26,328 bases of DNA, taken from positions 1 through 26,328 of the IMG/VR virus record IMGVR_UViG_3300027896_000190; one strand, given 5' to 3'. The DNA comes from a virus. Positions 9,246 through 17,448 of the stretch are shown piece by piece. A program made the translations under genes and the position numbers. Every line of letters begins with the position of its first letter. The first letter of the stretch is position 1. The notes beneath the pieces are model-generated. The model was not told where the DNA came from and searched no databases. It saw nothing but the letters and a program-made list of their open reading frames with translations.

Positions 9246-10148
9246 ATGATAGATGTATTTAACGTATTAGATAATAGTAATAGCCAGATTTACTATGCAA
9301 CTGGAAACTGGCAGACTTGGAACAAACCAAGTAATTGTAAATTTGTTTCATTATTCGTATTAGGTGGTGGAGCAGGTGGTGGTGGAGGACAACAAGGAAC
9401 CGCGACAAGAAGAGGTGGTGGTGGAGGTGGCTCTGCTGCTTATTCATATGGTATTATACCAGCTCCTTTCGTTCCTGATATTCTTTATATTCAACCAGGT
9501 TTTGGTGGTGATGGTGGTATTGGTGGAGCATCATCTACAAATGGTTCTGCTGGTAGTTTAAGTTATGTTTGCACTAATCCAACTCAATCTGGAACATTTA
9601 GTATTATTTTAAAATCAGGGTTAGCAGCACCAACTGGTGGTTTATCAGGAGCAAACCTCGGAACAGCTGGTGGTGCTGGAACTGCATTTGATGGTTCTGG
9701 ATTAGCAGCTTTTATGATGGCTGGTTCAACACCAGGTCAAGCAGGTGGTCTTGGTAATCAATCTGCTAATGGTGCTGATATAACAATTACTTATATAACT
9801 ACTGGTGGTGCTGGTGGAGGTGGAACAAACTTAAATACGACAGCATATAATGGTGGTTCAATAATCGGAACTGGGTCAAATTATGGTGTAGCTGGTGGTT
9901 TAACAGCTTCTGGTTTAACTGGTAGTTCAGGATTCACTACATTAAATGTAAATAATTTATCATTTCAAAAGTTTTCAATGTTTTTCAATGGTGGAGCTGG
10001 TGGAGCAGCTTCTTTATTAGCAACTGGTGGACAAGGTGGTGATGGTTCTTATGGTTGTGGTGGTGGAGGTGGTGGTGCCGGAGCTACTAACCTTGCTGGA
10101 AATGGTGGACAAGGTGGTGATGGTATAGTAATAATAACCTGGTGGTAA
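9246..10148 (+). CDS. Glycine-rich tail adhesin-like protein, copy 2 (300 aa)
   Basis: Paralogue of the genes on both sides. It opens with IYYATGNWQTWNKPSNCK and a FVLGGGAGGGGG tract, and ends GDGSYGCGGGGGGAG and GIVIITWW. The start and end modules are close to those of its neighbours, while the middle (~residues 90-250) differs. This is expected where a conserved attachment region and C-terminal core frame a variable receptor-contact region. A strong TATATA-N4-ATG start may give it separate expression. The function is inferred from composition and context. Confidence 0.65.
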   Translation: MIDVFNVLDNSNSQIYYATGNWQTWNKPSNCKFVSLFVLGGGAGGGGGQQGTATRRGGGGGGSAAYSYGIIPAPFVPDILYIQPGFGGDGGIGGASSTNGSAGSLSYVCTNPTQSGTFSIILKSGLAAPTGGLSGANLGTAGGAGTAFDGSGLAAFMMAGSTPGQAGGLGNQSANGADITITYITTGGAGGGGTNLNTTAYNGGSIIGTGSNYGVAGGLTASGLTGSSGFTTLNVNNLSFQKFSMFFNGGAGGAASLLATGGQGGDGSYGCGGGGGGAGATNLAGNGGQGGDGIVIITWW

Positions 10149-10163
10149 AAAAACAATAAAAAT

Positions 10164-11081
10164 ATGTTAGTAGCAAATAATTTATGGACTGGAGATTTTA
10201 ATAGACAAATCTTTTATGCTAATTCAACAGGTGGAACTTCATCTCAAATTTGGAATAAACCACCTAATAGTAAATTAATCTATATCACTTGTATTGGTGG
10301 TGGAGGCGGTGGAGGTGCTGGTAGAACTGGTGCCTTAAATACTGGTGTTGGTGGAGGTGGTGGAGCTGCCTCTGGTTATACAACTGCTGTATATTCAGCT
10401 TATATGTTGCCAGACCAACTTTATGTTACTGTTGGTAATGGTGGTATTGGTGGAACAGCTAATGGTAATGGTGCTTCTGGTGAAGTTTCATTTGTATCTG
10501 TAAGACCTGATAATATATCATATAATATTATTGCTAAAAGTGGTGATGCCGGTGCAGGTGGAGGTGCCGCAGGTGGTTCATCTACTGGTGGTGCTGGTGG
10601 AACATTAGGTTCTGCTTGGACTTATACATCTTTTGCTTTTGGATCATTAGGATTGATTCAATCTGTTCCTGGTCAATATGGTGCAAATGGTGGGTCTCAA
10701 ATAAGTGCCGGTGGTGATATAACTATTTCATTACCTATTTCAGGTGGTGCTGGTGGTGGTGGTCAAAATGGAGCATCGACAGCTTATAACGGTGGTAATA
10801 TATTAGCTTCTGGTTTCTTTAATGGTGTATCAGGAGGATTAAATATAGGAGCTACTGGTGGAGGTGGTTTTAAATTATTGCCTGATCCAAAAAATAACTT
10901 ACCTATGTTATTCACAGGTGGTGCTGGTGGTGGTGCTACTTTCTCTACAACCGGTCTTGGTGGTGGTGGAGGTAATGGTTCTTATGGTTGTGGTGGTGGT
11001 GGAGGAGGTTCTGCTTATCAACAAACTGGTGGACCTGGTGGTAAAGGTGGTGATGGTATAGTAATAATAGTTGCTATATGA
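10164..11081 (+). CDS. Glycine-rich tail adhesin-like protein, copy 3 (305 aa)
   Basis: Third paralogue. It has IFYANSTGG followed by QIWNKPPNSKLIYITCIGGG near the N-terminus. Gly-rich repeats lead to NGSYGCGGGGGGS and GIVIIVAI at the end. Its start is preceded by an A-rich leader (aaaaaaacaataaaaat), not by TATATA. The last ~35 codons are very similar to the other copies, and the central part diverges. It ends the fibre module; the next gene is the tape measure after 47 nt. It probably encodes an alternative or additional host-binding tip. Confidence 0.65.
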   Translation: MLVANNLWTGDFNRQIFYANSTGGTSSQIWNKPPNSKLIYITCIGGGGGGGAGRTGALNTGVGGGGGAASGYTTAVYSAYMLPDQLYVTVGNGGIGGTANGNGASGEVSFVSVRPDNISYNIIAKSGDAGAGGGAAGGSSTGGAGGTLGSAWTYTSFAFGSLGLIQSVPGQYGANGGSQISAGGDITISLPISGGAGGGGQNGASTAYNGGNILASGFFNGVSGGLNIGATGGGGFKLLPDPKNNLPMLFTGGAGGGATFSTTGLGGGGGNGSYGCGGGGGGSAYQQTGGPGGKGGDGIVIIVAI

Positions 11082-11100
11082 GAATAAAAAATAAAATTAT

Positions 11101-11117
11101 ATTTTCTTAAAGAAAAT
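11101..11117 (+). promoter_or_regulatory. AT-rich inverted repeat before tape measure gene
   Basis: ATTTTCTT-A-AAGAAAAT is a near-perfect 17-nt palindrome with 8-nt arms, in the 47-nt gap upstream of the tape measure gene. It could be a protein-binding site or a small hairpin. It has no T-run that would make it a clear terminator. Confidence 0.3.
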
Positions 11118-11128
11118 AACCCTATATT

Positions 11129-13795
11129 ATGGCAGATAATAAAATTGAAATAGATATATTAATAAATGCGGCGAAGAGTGCTAAAACTGTTGGTGAGTTA
11201 AGAACCAATTTAGAAAAATTAAAGGTAGCTCAACAAAATGTAGATAAATCTACTAAAACTGGGGCACAAGATTTTGATAAATTAACTAAAGCAATTGATA
11301 ATAACAACAAGAAAACTGTTGAAATGATTATTGATCAGGCTAAGGCTGCTAAGAATGTTCGTGAACTTAGAAGTGCAATGAAAGAATTGACATTTGCACA
11401 AGAGGAAGTTGATAAAAATTCCCCAGATTTTGCTGAATTAGGTGAAGCAATAAATCATGTAGAGGGAAGGTTAGGAGATTTGGGTGACTCAATGAAAACT
11501 TTATCAGGATCTGGAGTTGAGCGACTTACGGGTTCAACCAACTTATTAGCTGAGGGTTTTCAGAACTTAGATTTAGATAAAATTAAGATAGCTTTGCAAG
11601 GTATGAAGCAATTACCTGGTGCTCTTTCAAAAGAATTTGATGGATTAACAAAAACTATTAAAAAATTAAATTTTAAATCACTTGGATCTTCAATGAAAAC
11701 ATTAGGAGAGAGTGGTGTAGGTCAATTAACTAAATCAATAGTTCAAATGGGTAAAGCTATTTTAACAAATCCTGTTTTAATATTGCCTGCTGTGTTAATT
11801 ACTCTTATTGCTGTATGTGTTAGGTTTTATGATAAGATTATTCCTATTAGAATGGCATTTGATGCCGTTGGTAAAGCGGTAGATGTTGTGGTCCAATCAC
11901 TTAAAGACTTTTCAGATATGCTTGGTCTAACTAATTTTGCTGATGAAAAGGCTGCAGAACAATCATTATCAAATTGGGAGGCAAGAAAGAACAAATTAAC
12001 TGAAACTTATGATGCTGAAATTGCCAAAGCAAATGCTGCTGGTAAAAATACATTTTTATTAGAAAAACAAAAGTTAAATGCTACACAACAAGCCGTTACC
12101 GGGCAAATAAATGCTTTAAATAAATTAAAAATTGCTAATGGTAAATTAACAGCAGATCAGATTAAGCAATTAAAAGAATTGAAAGCAGAATGGAGATCAT
12201 TAACAAATGAAGAAGCCGTCTTGGATATTAAAAATGCAAAAGATACGGCTGATAAAAAGGCTGAGATTGCTAAAAAATCTGCTGATGCTGCCAGAAAGAA
12301 TGCTGAGGACAGAAAGAATGCTGATGAAAAACTTAGACAAGATAGACTTAATAGAATAACAGCAGACATAGAAGATGAAAAAAAGAGAGAAGAAAAAACA
12401 TTACTTCTTAATAATATTGCTAAGAAAAAGGAAATTGATGAAAGTAAAGCAAGTAGTCAAGAAAAGTATAATTCTAAAAAATTCTGGGATGATAAATACT
12501 ATGATGATCTTGGTAAAATACAAGATAAATATAGAAAGTTAGATAAAGTTAGAGAGGCTAAACTAAAAGCTGATGAAGCCGCTAATGCCGAATTCAAAGC
12601 TGGTTTATTAGAGGAACAATTTACAGTTGAAAGTGAATATAATGAAAAGGGATTACTAACAAATCAATATGTTTCAGAGGGTGAAATTAAATTATTTAAA
12701 AATAAGTTAGATACTGAACAAAACTTTGAAGTTGTTGCATTAAAAAACTCAACAGAGTTTGCTAAGATGAATCAAAGAGAGAGAGAAATAGCTATTCATA
12801 AAATCTCTAACGATTATCAATCAAAAAGAGAAGCTCTTGATAAACAAATAAAAGATGAAGTAGAGAAAGCAAAGATAGAGGATCTACAAGAAGAAAAATT
12901 ACATTATGAACAAGAATTAGCCTTATATGAGGAAAGTTTTGATTTCAAAATATCTAAATTAGATGAATATATTAAAAAAGAGAAAGAAGAAGAGTTAGGT
13001 AATATTGATTTTAAGGAAGATATTGAGCAACAAAAAGAAAAGATAGATGATAAATATAAAAAATATAGAATTGATGAAATTGAAAAATTAAAACAACAAG
13101 GAAAAGCAAGTGATGAAGAAATATTAAATTTTAAAATTAAAATGCTTGAAACTGAAAAAAATATGGAGATAGTTAATGCTGGGGAAAATCAGGATGAAAT
13201 TTTGAAAATTAAACAAAAATATGCTAAACTTGAAGAGGATTTGATGACAGAAACTGCTAAAAAAATAAAAGAAAAAACAATGGCTACTATATCAGCAGGA
13301 CTATCAGCAGTAAATGGACTTGTTGGAGAAGCCGCAGCTCTAAATCAACAACAAGAAGCAACTACATTAGCAAATACTAAACTAACTGGTAAGGCACTTG
13401 ATAAGTTAAAGCATGATCAATTTAAAAAAGATCAAGCATATGCTAAAGCACAAGTAATAATGAACACAGCGATCGGTATTACAACTGCGATGACACAAGA
13501 TCCACCACTGGACTTCATTCTTGCTGGTGTTGCTGTTGCTACAGGTGCTGCTCAATTAGCAACAATTGCTAATACTAATTATGTATCTGATACTTCATCA
13601 ACTCCAAGTGCACCAACATCAGCAAGTAGTGGATCATCAACAACTTCTATGAGCACACCACAGTTCTTTACATTAGGAACTAAAAATCAACAAGCACCAA
13701 TTCAAAAAGTAGTTGTTGTTGAAACAGATATAACAAAAACACAACAAAATGTAGCATCAATACAAGCGAAGGCTACACAAAGTTTAAAACCATAA
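11129..13795 (+). CDS. Tail tape measure protein (888 aa)
   Basis: A long, highly helical, Lys/Glu/Ala-rich protein without Cys-based domains. Residues ~11-45 and ~67-100 look like an internal duplication (KTVGELRTNLEKLKVAQ versus KNVRELRSAMKELTFAQ). A hydrophobic segment lies at ~211-232 (NPVLILPAVLITLIAVCV), the membrane-like segment usual in tape measure proteins. Residues ~270-740 are almost continuous coiled coil. Residues ~745-815 are Ala-rich, with KAQVIMNTAIGITTAM and LAGVAVATGAAQLATIA, an end I recognise from tape measures of Bacteroidota phages. The protein would fill the tail tube, set its length and take part in DNA delivery. It implies a tail of moderate length. Confidence 0.85.
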   Translation: MADNKIEIDILINAAKSAKTVGELRTNLEKLKVAQQNVDKSTKTGAQDFDKLTKAIDNNNKKTVEMIIDQAKAAKNVRELRSAMKELTFAQEEVDKNSPDFAELGEAINHVEGRLGDLGDSMKTLSGSGVERLTGSTNLLAEGFQNLDLDKIKIALQGMKQLPGALSKEFDGLTKTIKKLNFKSLGSSMKTLGESGVGQLTKSIVQMGKAILTNPVLILPAVLITLIAVCVRFYDKIIPIRMAFDAVGKAVDVVVQSLKDFSDMLGLTNFADEKAAEQSLSNWEARKNKLTETYDAEIAKANAAGKNTFLLEKQKLNATQQAVTGQINALNKLKIANGKLTADQIKQLKELKAEWRSLTNEEAVLDIKNAKDTADKKAEIAKKSADAARKNAEDRKNADEKLRQDRLNRITADIEDEKKREEKTLLLNNIAKKKEIDESKASSQEKYNSKKFWDDKYYDDLGKIQDKYRKLDKVREAKLKADEAANAEFKAGLLEEQFTVESEYNEKGLLTNQYVSEGEIKLFKNKLDTEQNFEVVALKNSTEFAKMNQREREIAIHKISNDYQSKREALDKQIKDEVEKAKIEDLQEEKLHYEQELALYEESFDFKISKLDEYIKKEKEEELGNIDFKEDIEQQKEKIDDKYKKYRIDEIEKLKQQGKASDEEILNFKIKMLETEKNMEIVNAGENQDEILKIKQKYAKLEEDLMTETAKKIKEKTMATISAGLSAVNGLVGEAAALNQQQEATTLANTKLTGKALDKLKHDQFKKDQAYAKAQVIMNTAIGITTAMTQDPPLDFILAGVAVATGAAQLATIANTNYVSDTSSTPSAPTSASSGSSTTSMSTPQFFTLGTKNQQAPIQKVVVVETDITKTQQNVASIQAKATQSLKP

Positions 13796-13808
13796 AATAA
13801 TTATTTAT

Positions 13809-14717
13809 ATGAAAAAGAAATATAACGATGCTGAATATCCATTATTTGAAATAGTAGTAGATGATAGTGAAAACACAGGGATTAGATTACTATCTATAGT
13901 GGATCAACCAGCAATTGAGATGAAAGGTATTGCGTTCAGTGCAGAGGGTGCTACAAAAGGTTATGAATTCCAAGCGCAAGCAGATAAACAAATAATAGTT
14001 GGGCCAGCTATGATCCCTAATATGAAAATATTAAGAAAAGATGATGATGGTAATAAGTATTATATGATATTTAAACAAGATACTATTGAGAAAATGGTCC
14101 AAAAGTTTAATTCATCTGGCAACAATAGAAGAATTAATGTAGATCATTCTACTAAAATGGTTGATGCTTATATTATGGAGAACTGGTTAGTAGCAGATAG
14201 TTACTATGATAAATCAAGAATGTATGGATTTGATGTTCCAGTTGGGACTTGGATGGTTTCTGTTAAGATAGAAGATCAAGACTTCTGGAAGAATGAAGTT
14301 AAAGATTTAGGTAAGTTCGGATTTTCTGTTGAAGGTATAATGGGTAAAAGACCAATGAAATATAGTTCTGTTGATGAGTTAGTGGATAGTTTATCAGATG
14401 AGGATGTAATAACTTTAATGGAAGAATTCAAAACATATAAAATAAAAGCAAAGTCTTCTTCTAATATAGATAGAATGAAATATGACGATCAAACAAATGT
14501 TCTAACAGTTGAATTTAATTCAGGAGATGTATATACATATTTGGATGTGCCTTATGATAAGTTTTTAAATGTATTTAAAGGTGAAGCATCTTGTAGAACA
14601 GAAGGAAGTAATGAATATGGCTCTTGGTATGTTGGTAAGAACCCATCTATTGGCGCGGCGGTTCATAAGTTTTTGGTTGAGGGTAACTATTCTTATAGAC
14701 CTGTTGGTGTTATATAA
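13809..14717 (+). CDS. Prohead protease (XkdF-like) with C-terminal KTSA-like domain (302 aa)
   Basis: Residues ~55-185 match XkdF-like phage proteases: IIVGPAMIPNMKILR, a VDHS motif (His113), WLVADSYYDKSRMYGFDVPVGTWMVSVKI (~126-154) and a FGFSVEG motif with Ser173. His and Ser are the probable catalytic residues, by analogy with the herpesvirus-type protease fold. The region from ~217 to the end matches the KTSA domain: SSSNIDRMKYDDQTNVLTVE, then SGDVYTYLDVPYDKF and a final YSYRPV, with an apparent insertion between ~253 and ~292. KTSA proteins usually stand alone, so this is a fusion. The gene lies directly before the scaffold-like and capsid genes, the usual place for a maturation protease. 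Confidence 0.75.
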   Translation: MKKKYNDAEYPLFEIVVDDSENTGIRLLSIVDQPAIEMKGIAFSAEGATKGYEFQAQADKQIIVGPAMIPNMKILRKDDDGNKYYMIFKQDTIEKMVQKFNSSGNNRRINVDHSTKMVDAYIMENWLVADSYYDKSRMYGFDVPVGTWMVSVKIEDQDFWKNEVKDLGKFGFSVEGIMGKRPMKYSSVDELVDSLSDEDVITLMEEFKTYKIKAKSSSNIDRMKYDDQTNVLTVEFNSGDVYTYLDVPYDKFLNVFKGEASCRTEGSNEYGSWYVGKNPSIGAAVHKFLVEGNYSYRPVGVI

Positions 14718-14805
14718 CTATTCTCACGCAAAATGAGAAAAAAATAATAAATTATATATTGCATTGAAGGGAATTTAAAATCTCTATAAAAAAATAAAAA
14801 AACTT
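14718..14805 (+). promoter_or_regulatory. 88-nt AT-rich gap before scaffold gene
   Basis: The gap contains a small hairpin (TTCTCA at 14721-14726 pairing with TGAGAA at 14734-14739), an ATTATATATT segment and an A-rich leader. It may hold a promoter for the capsid genes. There is no T-run after the hairpin, so I do not call a terminator. Confidence 0.25.
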
Positions 14806-15480
14806 ATGAAGAAAGAAGAAGCATTGGGTAAAATCCGCGAATCTTTGAAGAAGTTGATGTCTTTTAGTGAAACTGTTATAGCAGAAGAAGTAAAGAAATT
14901 TGAATCAGTTACCGCAAATGATGGAACTATAATTTCTTATGCTGACGGTTCTAACTTAGAGGTGGGAACGGATGTTTTTGGTCAAGACGCAGATGGTAAT
15001 GAAACACCATTAGCAGATGGAACCTATGAGTTGGAAGATGGTAGAACATTAGTAGTTGCTAATGGTGCTGTTAGTTCAATCGCAGAAGGTGCTGAAGCTA
15101 ATAATGGTGAGGAAACTCCAATGGATGACGCAAAAATGGATTCTGCTACACCTGGATCACCAGCAACTGATACCGATACACCTGCTGAGGAAGCAGCTGA
15201 AGGTGAAAGTTCTGTTGAGGATAGAGTTACAGCATTAGAGAACACAATGGCTGAGATATTAGAGTTGTTACAAGGTATGTCATCTGCACAAGAAATGGCT
15301 ATGAGTAAAATTCAAGAGATTGCTGAAGCACCAGCAGTAGAAAGCATTAAAGTTGGTAAAACTTTAACTAATAATTTTTCATCACATAATTCCGATATGG
15401 AAGAATTGAGAGAAATTAAGAAAAAATACAACATTGGTAATAGTGGCTATGGTTTCAACGCTACAAGATCTACCAAATAA
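14806..15480 (+). CDS. Capsid scaffold-like protein (224 aa)
   Basis: The N-terminus is helical and charged (KKEEALGKIRESLKKLMSF). The middle contains DGTIISYADG and DGTYELEDGRTLVV, an acidic beta-rich module I recognise from scaffold-type proteins encoded between protease and major capsid genes in Bacteroidota phages. It is followed by a low-complexity Ala/Glu/Thr segment and a predicted coiled coil (SVEDRVTALENTMAEILELL, about residues 135-155). The C-terminus is basic (REIKKKYNIG), consistent with contact to capsid subunits. The protein is strongly acidic overall. It probably guides capsid assembly and is removed by the upstream protease. Confidence 0.65.
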   Translation: MKKEEALGKIRESLKKLMSFSETVIAEEVKKFESVTANDGTIISYADGSNLEVGTDVFGQDADGNETPLADGTYELEDGRTLVVANGAVSSIAEGAEANNGEETPMDDAKMDSATPGSPATDTDTPAEEAAEGESSVEDRVTALENTMAEILELLQGMSSAQEMAMSKIQEIAEAPAVESIKVGKTLTNNFSSHNSDMEELREIKKKYNIGNSGYGFNATRSTK

Positions 15481-15497
15481 AAACAAAATAAAAAAAT

Positions 15498-16472
15498 ATG
15501 TCAAGTATTAATTTATCAGGGTTGTCAGTTTATACAGATCAGTTGAGCCAATCCTTAGTGAAAGAATCCGTATTAGGAGGAACTACACAAAAATACGTTA
15601 CGATAATTCCTAACGTTAAGTATTCAACAGCGTTGAATAAAATTACTTCATCTTTTGTTGCAGCTGCAGGTGGTTGTGGTATTATCAACCCACAAGGAAC
15701 TGTTTCTATTCAACAAAATGCATTGACTGTAAATCAAATTAAAATCGAAGAATCTATCTGTGAGGATGATCTTCAAAACTACTGGTTAGGTGCTTTAATG
15801 CAAAATGGTTCTTATACAGAAACTTTAGCACCAGATCAATTCGCTAAAATCTATGCTGCTGATAAAGTAGATAAGTTACAAGCGTATATTGAAGATTTAT
15901 TCTGGAAAGGTTCTCCATCTAACCACTATTCAACTGATCCTAATTTAACATTAGCAACAGGTGTATTAGAGTTATTAGATTACACTTCTGCTACTAACTC
16001 AGTAGTATCTGGAAATGGAACTTTCTCTACGAACGTTACAATGACTCCAGCAAACGCAATTACAATCGTAGATTCTATGGTTTCTGCATTGAACACTTCT
16101 GCTTCTCAAATCTTAACTGAGAATGACTTAACATTGTTCTTATCTTATTCAGATTTCAACGCATTAGTTACTGCATTAAGAACTGCAAACTACTTCCACT
16201 ATGGTGTAGGTCAAGAAGATGACGGAGCACAAAGATGGGAATTTATGTATCCAGGTCTTCCAGTAAGAATAGTTGCTACAAGAGGTTTAATTTCAACTAA
16301 CAAAAGAGTTTTAACTGATGCTCACAACTTAGTATTAGGAACAGACGTTATGGAAGATTTCAGCAAATTCCGCATTTGGTATGAAATGCTTTACGACCAG
16401 GTCTATTTTCGCTCGAAATTTAAAGTAGGTGTTGGTGTATATTACTTCCAAAACATCGTTTATTTTAAATAA
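15498..16472 (+). CDS. Major capsid protein (HK97-fold type, 324 aa)
   Basis: Length and sequence match major capsid proteins of Bacteroidota phages. The N-terminus has LSVYTDQLSQSLVKESVLGG and VTIIPNVKYSTALNKI, followed by a Cys/Gly pair (GGCG). Next are VNQIKIEESICEDDLQNYWL and an IEDLFWKGS segment, then a core with LTLFLSYSDFNALVTAL and YPGLPVRIVATRGL, and an end with DFSKFRIWYEML and KVGVGVYYFQNIVYF. The large N-terminal extension seen in some HK97-type proteins is absent, which fits use of a separate scaffold. Codons here include more C-ending forms than in neighbouring genes, as expected for a highly expressed product. Confidence 0.85.
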   Translation: MSSINLSGLSVYTDQLSQSLVKESVLGGTTQKYVTIIPNVKYSTALNKITSSFVAAAGGCGIINPQGTVSIQQNALTVNQIKIEESICEDDLQNYWLGALMQNGSYTETLAPDQFAKIYAADKVDKLQAYIEDLFWKGSPSNHYSTDPNLTLATGVLELLDYTSATNSVVSGNGTFSTNVTMTPANAITIVDSMVSALNTSASQILTENDLTLFLSYSDFNALVTALRTANYFHYGVGQEDDGAQRWEFMYPGLPVRIVATRGLISTNKRVLTDAHNLVLGTDVMEDFSKFRIWYEMLYDQVYFRSKFKVGVGVYYFQNIVYFK

Positions 16473-16487
16473 TAAATAAAAACTATA

Positions 16488-16523
16488 TTGATTGAATGGG
16501 GTTGAAAGACCCCGCACAATCAA
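16488..16523 (+). promoter_or_regulatory. Two-part stem-loop between capsid and tail tube genes
   Basis: The outer stem is TTGATTG (16488-16494) with CAATCAA (16517-16523). A 3-by-3 internal loop (AAT/GCA) follows. The inner stem is GGGGT (16498-16502) with ACCCC (16509-16513), closing a TGAAAG loop. No T-run follows, so intrinsic termination is unlikely. It could protect the 3' end of the capsid mRNA or mark a processing site. Confidence 0.5.
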
Positions 16524-16544
16524 ATAAAATTAAAAATAAAAATT

Positions 16545-17057
16545 ATGAGTTGTTTATTAACATCAGGATATTCATTGGGATGTAAGTCACAAGCAGGTGT
16601 TCAAAAGGTTTTTATTGGATCTTGGAATGATACTTCTATGACTTTCACAGCTGATGGGTCAGGACAAATAACTGCTATGGCAGGTGCTACTGTATCTTTC
16701 TATACATTCCAACAAACAATTGAAACTGCTTCCTTTACTGCTCCTGCTGAGATCAATAACGAGAATAACGCAATCCAATACAACCAAACATTAGCAATCA
16801 CTGTTACTGGTATGACTGCTTCTTTGATTAACCAAATCAAAACATTAGGTCAAGGTGTATGGAGAGTTATAATCTTGGATAAAAATGGAAACTATTTTAT
16901 GATGGGCTTCCACGGACCAGCACAAGTTTCAGCATTAGAATCCTCTTTAGGTAAAGCAGGAACAGACTTAAATGGTGCTACTTTAACTTTCACAGCGAAA
17001 GAAGATAGTCCAATCGTTCAAGTATCATCTGCGGCTGCGCTTTCAGTAATCGCGTAA
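16545..17057 (+). CDS. Probable major tail tube protein (170 aa)
   Basis: A compact, beta-rich protein of the right size for a tail tube subunit. Features are TASFTAPAEINNENNAIQYN, an ITVTGMTASLINQIKTL segment, VIILDKNGNYFMMGFHGPAQ, then a Gly/Asp step ending in DLNGATLTFTAKE. I know this series (a D-x-NG strand pair, then small Gly-rich turns, then DLNG-x-TLTF) from tail tube proteins of Bacteroidota phages. It follows the capsid gene directly and precedes a strong terminator, consistent with high expression from the same transcript. A capsid decoration protein is the main alternative. Confidence 0.5.
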   Translation: MSCLLTSGYSLGCKSQAGVQKVFIGSWNDTSMTFTADGSGQITAMAGATVSFYTFQQTIETASFTAPAEINNENNAIQYNQTLAITVTGMTASLINQIKTLGQGVWRVIILDKNGNYFMMGFHGPAQVSALESSLGKAGTDLNGATLTFTAKEDSPIVQVSSAAALSVIA

Positions 17058-17106
17058 TACCAATTAAAAACTATAAAACCCTACCAATCGGTGGGGTTTT
17101 TTGGTA
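17058..17106 (+). terminator. Intrinsic terminator after tail tube gene
   Basis: An 11-bp stem AAAACCCTACC (17075-17085) with GGTGGGGTTTT (17090-17100), one G-T wobble, an AATC loop and a six-T run at 17097-17102. An outer 6-bp stem TACCAA (17058-17063) with TTGGTA (17101-17106) extends it. It begins right after the stop codon and should end the capsid-tail tube transcript. Confidence 0.85.
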
Positions 17107-17126
17107 TAGAGAAAAAATAAAAATAA

Positions 17127-17134
17127 TATATATA
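17127..17134 (+). promoter_or_regulatory. TATATATA element 5 nt before 17140 start
   Basis: TATATATA, then AAGAT, then ATG, in the 33 nt between the terminator and the next gene. This is the only one of the eight elements with a 5-nt spacer. Confidence 0.45.
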
Positions 17135-17139
17135 AAGAT

Positions 17140-17319
17140 ATGAGAATTAAAGAAGAAAGTTTAGACCAATATATTACAGCACCTGTATCAGGAGTTATAA
17201 TATATGTAAGAGAGATAGATCCAGAGTTCTATCCATTTTTATACAAATCATACCCTGAATTATTCGAGGTTGAAGTTGTAGAACCAGTAAAAACAAATGA
17301 AGATGATAGCAATGTGTAA
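17140..17319 (+). CDS. Small acidic protein of unknown function (59 aa)
   Basis: Encodes a 59-residue protein starting MRIKEESLDQYITAP, with a compact segment IYVREIDPEFYPFLYKSYPE and an acidic tail (ELFEVEVVEPVKTNEDDSNV). It is not recognised, but the aromatic/Pro-rich core and the well-placed start after a terminator and TATATA element make it a credible gene. The end overlaps the next small gene by 17 nt in another frame. It has no membrane segment or Cys pair. The place between the tail tube and portal genes suggests a small virion-assembly protein, which is inference only. Confidence 0.6.
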   Translation: MRIKEESLDQYITAPVSGVIIYVREIDPEFYPFLYKSYPELFEVEVVEPVKTNEDDSNV

Positions 17320-17434
17320 ATATTGCGAGAACACCGCTACAATGGGTCACTGGGATGATAAAGAAACTTGGAAAAGACCTTTAACTTGCGAAGAGTGCGG
17401 TGAATTAGAACAGGATTGCGAATGCTGGGATTAA
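17303..17434 (+). CDS. Tiny zinc-ribbon-like protein (43 aa)
   Basis: Encodes six Cys in 43 residues: Cys5-x2-Cys8, Cys29-x2-Cys32 and Cys39-x-Cys41, with a Trp/His/Asp-rich linker (MGHWDDKETWKRPL). Two CxxC pairs 20 residues apart are the layout of a small zinc ribbon. The start at 17303 overlaps the previous gene by 17 nt; a second ATG at 17312 (MCKYC) would shorten it by three residues and also keeps all Cys. Such mini zinc proteins can bind nucleic acid or act as adaptors. No family was recognised. Confidence 0.6.
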   Translation: MIAMCKYCENTATMGHWDDKETWKRPLTCEECGELEQDCECWD

Positions 17435-17448
17435 AAAATAAATAAAAT

